64,000 nucleotides of DNA from Paulownia fortunei (Eukaryota; Streptophyta; Magnoliopsida; Lamiales; Paulowniaceae), in the NCBI GenBank assembly GCA_019321725.1, contig CM033115.1:8566673-8630672 (forward strand), in the 5' to 3' direction. The position numbers and the translations under genes are program-made. Positions 60,481-64,000 of the stretch are shown here, piece after piece; within the stretch, counting starts at the first letter, position 1, and the number at the start of each line of letters is the position of its first letter. The notes beneath the pieces are model-generated. The model was given only the letters and a program-made list of their open reading frames with translations, had not been told where the DNA came from and did not search any database.

Positions 60481-63200
60481 TTAATATCATGGAATATTTT
60501 TTGTTATATACCACTACACCCTCACACACCATGTGACACATGAAAAACAAATTCACTTGTATACTACTCAAGAAACAATGAGTGATGCTCATACTCGATC
60601 TATTCCATCTCTCAAATTTTTTATTTTTACAAAATATTTTGATAAAATGACACTTTTAAATGGAGAGATGCGAGCAAAGTGTAAATATTGTTCACAATCT
60701 TACAAATTTCAATCCAGAGGCGATTATGGATCCTTGAAAAGACATGTGGAGAAGAAGCATCTAGTTGAATTTGGCATTGATCGTACCCAAACTCAAATGC
60801 CATCATTTGCATCTTCCAACGCTAGTGGAGGTAACAATATTTCTTTATTTAAGTATAATGATGTTAGATGTAGAGAAAATTTAGCTAGATTTATTTCTGT
60901 TGAACATCTTAATTTTAGTTTTGCAAATAACTTATTTTTTAATGAATTAATTCAAACAATATATAATTCAGTGGCTAAAGGTCTTCCATGAACCACACTA
61001 ACACGCCATGTAAAAAAATTATACAATAAATCTAAAAAAGAGTTAAAAAAATTATTAAATAATGTAAATAATAAAATTTCTTTATGTAGTGATATTTGGA
61101 GTGATCGTTGACAAATATATTCATATATGAGTATTACATGTCATTGGATTGATGATTCTTGGACACTTCAAAAAAGATTACTTGAATTTAAAGTTTTTGA
61201 TAGTTCACACACAGCAGTAAATATTTCACAAATTATATTTTTAATATTAGAATAATATAATTTAGTTAATAAAATTTTTTCAATATCATTTGACAATGCT
61301 GCAGTTAATAATGCTAGTATTGGTGATCTTAAAGTTGTATGTGAACCATCAGTTGGTGATAAATTTTTTTATATTAGATGTATATATCATATTTTAAATT
61401 TATGTGTACAAAGATGGCTTAAAAGTTTTAGATAATCAACTTAAACTAATTAGACAAGCATTTTCTTATTTATGGACACATCTACATATTAATAAACAAT
61501 GGTTTAGATTTTGTAAGGCTAACGGTGTAAGGTCTAAAAAATTTTCACGGGATATTCTAATTCCAACCCATTGGAATTCAACATATAGATTATTAGAATA
61601 ATCTATCAACTATAAAGATTTATTATGTCAATTTTTTGTACAAATTATTTCTACTCCTTTTTATTTATATCCACATCATTAGATAATATGTGAATTTTTT
61701 TAATATTTTAAAAATATTTAATGATACTACTTTACAATTATCTAGTGTTTATTCTCCAATTTCTCATTTAGTATTGTTAAATTGTTATAATATTGCATCA
61801 ATTTTAAATGAAAATATTAACTCCCAAAATGAAAATTTAGTAAATTGTACTTTATCAATACAGTTGAAATAAGAAAAATATTTTTTTAAAATTCTTGATA
61901 TTAATTTAATTACTGTTGTTTTTTATCATATACTTAAATTAGATGGTTTACAAGACTTGTTATTAATTTATTACAATGCTTTAAAACGTAATAAAAATGA
62001 TTATACTATACATATTAATAATATTATATTTAAAATTAGAACACTTTTAAATAAATTTTATAATGAATACAGTTCTAAATATAGTTCACAATCAATTTAA
62101 GTTGATATATATATATAGAACTACTACTAGTAATAGTAGTTTCAGGCCTACAACATCACAACTTTTACTTAAGGAATGAACTAAACGTCTCCGAGGATCC
62201 TTAAGTTCTAGCCAAGAACTTGAGAGTTATTTTAATATTTCATTTGAGTTTAATGAGACAAATGATGATGGATAGTTCGATATTTTGCTATGGTGGTCGC
62301 AAAAGGAGCAAACGTATCCAATTTTGTCTGTGATGGTGAAGGAGATACTTGCTTCAACCGTTGCAGTGGAGCAAATCTGAAAGTGCGGGGAGACAATATA
62401 TTAAGTGAAAAATGCTCAACGTTGTCTTCCGATAATTTAGAAGCCCAAGCATGTATTGACGATTGTATCAAGGTTTCAGTACGAAGACAAGGTCAGCCGG
62501 ATTCGGAGAAAGATCAATAGGAGGACACATATGAATAACGACGGGAACGAGTGGGAGTGATTGAGCCACGCTACTCCCTAAGGTAAGAAATGTTAAAAGG
62601 TAAGAGAACTACGTGGACTTTGATTCTTTTATACCTTAAAATGATACGTAGGCAATTTAAATTTAAGTTCAAACCCATTTTTATTTTGAAAATGGGTTTT
62701 AATTATATAATTAAATTTTTACTAATACTTTTTTAAACTTTAAGTATAATTTTTTTTTATTAAAATTTAAGTTTAAATTTAAAGAGTTTAAAATTTCAAG
62801 TTGAGCATATTTTTTTATATTTATTATAATTAGAATATTTGATACTTCAAATTTTAGATAATAATTTTTTTTTAAATTTAAGTTAAAATTTATTCATTAA
62901 GTTAAAAAATTAATGATATTTTTTTTTAAAATTTAAATTCAAAATTTTTCATTCAAATATATGTTTAAAATTTCAAACTTTTATTTTTCTTTTACAAAAT
63001 TTATAATTTTATAAAATTAATGATTAGTTAAAAAATTATAAATTTTTAAAATATAAGATAAAATAAAAAAAATTATTCAAGGTTCAGAATCAAAATTGGA
63101 ACCGTCAGATCGATTTCAAAATTCGAATTGTAACTGAACTGGACGAGTAAAATTAATGGTTGGAATTGTGAATCAATTCTGAAGAGACGGTTTCAGGTCT
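60481..63200 (+). mobile_element. hAT-type DNA transposon relic
   Basis: It is defined by a decayed hAT transposase (60533-62520). After it comes a tail with ACTACGTGGACTTTGATT and GATACGTAGGCAAT (62611-62660), then a very AT-rich stretch and a segment rich in GGTTC/GAAC-like words (63080-63200) that may be subterminal. Clear terminal inverted repeats and an 8-bp target duplication were not found, so both borders are approximate. Confidence 0.6.
60533..62520 (+). pseudogene. hAT transposase with BED zinc finger, broken
   Basis: The first open piece (60533-60991) has a BED finger, C50-x2-C53-x17-H71-x4-H76 (CKYC ... HVEKKH), for DNA binding. The catalytic region reads ISLCSDIWSDR, SYMSITCHWIDDSWTLQKR, FSISFDNAAVNNASIGDLK and YIRCIYHILNLCVQ. 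The C-terminal dimerisation region reads FDILLWWSQKEQTYPILSV, VKEILASTVAVEQ and EKCSTLSSDNLEAQACIDD. Stops occur at about 60989, 61111, 61253, 61600, 61680, 61870 and 62098, with frameshifts near 61415 and 62380. It resembles the DAYSLEEPER/RICESLEEPER-like class of plant hAT proteins. Confidence 0.85.
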
Positions 63201-63956
63201 TCTTATTAGTATGATTGGACCTTGTCCCATACGCTCTCTGAAAACGTATACTATTTAATTCATAATTCTCTGTGCTGTCGTACTCATTTCACACACTAGC
63301 CAGCATAAACCTAAACATACACCATTCCCGTAAATTTATATTTATATATATGGAGACGAAGATGAACTGTTTGTTTGATTGAGATTTTGAGTATCATTGT
63401 GAACAATAAAGGAAAAAAAGAAAGCTGAGATCTCTTCCCTCTCTGCAAATGCTTTCATTTGTAGCGGGCAAAGGTGAAAATTAAATTAAACTTGAGTTGA
63501 ATATGTTAATTTAGCTTAAACTTGGGCGGTTTTTATTGAACTAAGTTTCGAAATTTTTTATTTGGTTTGGAAACTGAGGGTTTTTTGGTTTGGAATTTTG
63601 GGATAATTTCTCGATTCGATTCTTCATTCAAAAGCATTTTCCTTTGCTTGTCTTTTTGCTGAAAAGTGCTGAATTTTCGACTTTTAATTCAACGGAACCC
63701 AAAACATTCACTTTGATTAGTTGAATCGGAATTCGCTTTTACCTATTGGGAATTTAGGGTTTTGGTACTTGTGAGATTGGTTTACTGATGATGGATATTA
63801 TTCAGGGTTTTCAAATCTGATCAGATTGCTGAGTGACGGATTTCTGTTGGAATTAGGGCTTCGATCAGCAAATTCTGGAAGTTGGAGCATCACTTGGAAA
63901 TTCCGAGTTATTTAGGCGCTTTCCAGCAAGAACTCCACTCCGGATATTGGAAATTG
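63201..63956 (+). promoter_or_regulatory. Probable promoter and 5' leader of a host gene
   Basis: A TATA-rich site (TTTATATTTATATATATGG, 63334-63352) is followed at a suitable distance by a pyrimidine patch (CTCTTCCCTCTCTG, 63431-63444). Two 10-codon upstream frames begin at 63350 and 63788. GCAAAG then GTGAAA (about 63472) and TTATTCAG then GG (about 63805) could bound a ~330-base intron in the leader. The sequence is more mixed in base composition than the transposons before it and matches no repeat in the window. All of this is inference from motifs. Confidence 0.45.
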
Positions 63957-64000
63957 ATGGGAGTAGGATTTGATCCTACGGACCTCAAGAATCAGCTTTC
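63957..64000 (+). CDS. Start of an unidentified host protein, runs off the window
   Basis: The ATG at 63957 opens MGVGFDPTDLKNQL and the frame is open to the last base. The same frame is open upstream back to a stop at 63834-63836 but has no earlier ATG in that span, which supports this start. The peptide is too short to name; a link to NAC-like PTD motifs is only a passing resemblance. Confidence 0.4.
   Translation, partial: MGVGFDPTDLKNQL

Overview
This window looks like nuclear DNA of a flowering plant, probably a eudicot: it is AT-rich and almost wholly built of nested LTR retrotransposons of plant-type lineages, with primer-binding sites matching the 3' end of initiator tRNA-Met. The species cannot be named from sequence alone. 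Nearly all element genes are broken by stops, frameshifts or deletions. I see no prokaryotic features, no CRISPR array and no tRNA or rRNA gene. All family names and alignments here were made by eye.

Three retrotransposon groups dominate. Family A is Ty3/gypsy with LTRs of about 2.9-3.0 kb (ends TGTAATACC...GGTATTACA) and a chromodomain-like pol end, which fits the Tekay/Del chromoviruses. Family B is a related gypsy family with LTRs of about 2.2-2.3 kb. The third is a Ty1/copia family with LTRs of 2.2 kb. Pieces of Athila-like gypsy elements form the oldest layer, and one hAT DNA-transposon relic lies near the right end.

Layout: 1-1370 minus-strand LTR A; 1371-2689 minus-strand copia head fragment; 2690-5330 Athila-like pol and tail; 5331-6659 DNA with no recognised TE, possibly a relic of a host gene; 6660-18173 element A1, its 3' LTR split by an inverted solo LTR A (12712-15591); 18174-21370 the 3' end of a third A element (A3), which sits in an Athila-like pol (21371-22534); 22535-33217 element A2, its gag split by a solo LTR B (25752-28051); 33218-47729 plus-strand element B+, its 5' LTR split by a complete 9.9-kb copia element (34063-43985, TSD TATAG); 47730-57577 minus-strand element B-, its 3' LTR split by a plus-strand LTR B remnant (48023-50305); 57578-58428 minus-strand copia LTR head; 58429-60480 Athila-like tail and LTR; about 60481-63200 hAT relic; 63201-64000 apparent promoter, leader and first codons of a host gene that leaves the window.

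No new multi-gene system is evident. The observations most worth following are a GC-rich cluster of five hairpins in the copia leader, four tandem hairpin units in the Athila-like LTR, the 3'-to-3' inverted pair of B elements (a possible hairpin-RNA source), an LTR remnant that records an incomplete internal deletion, and the two possible genic islands at about 6.1 kb and 63.2-64 kb.
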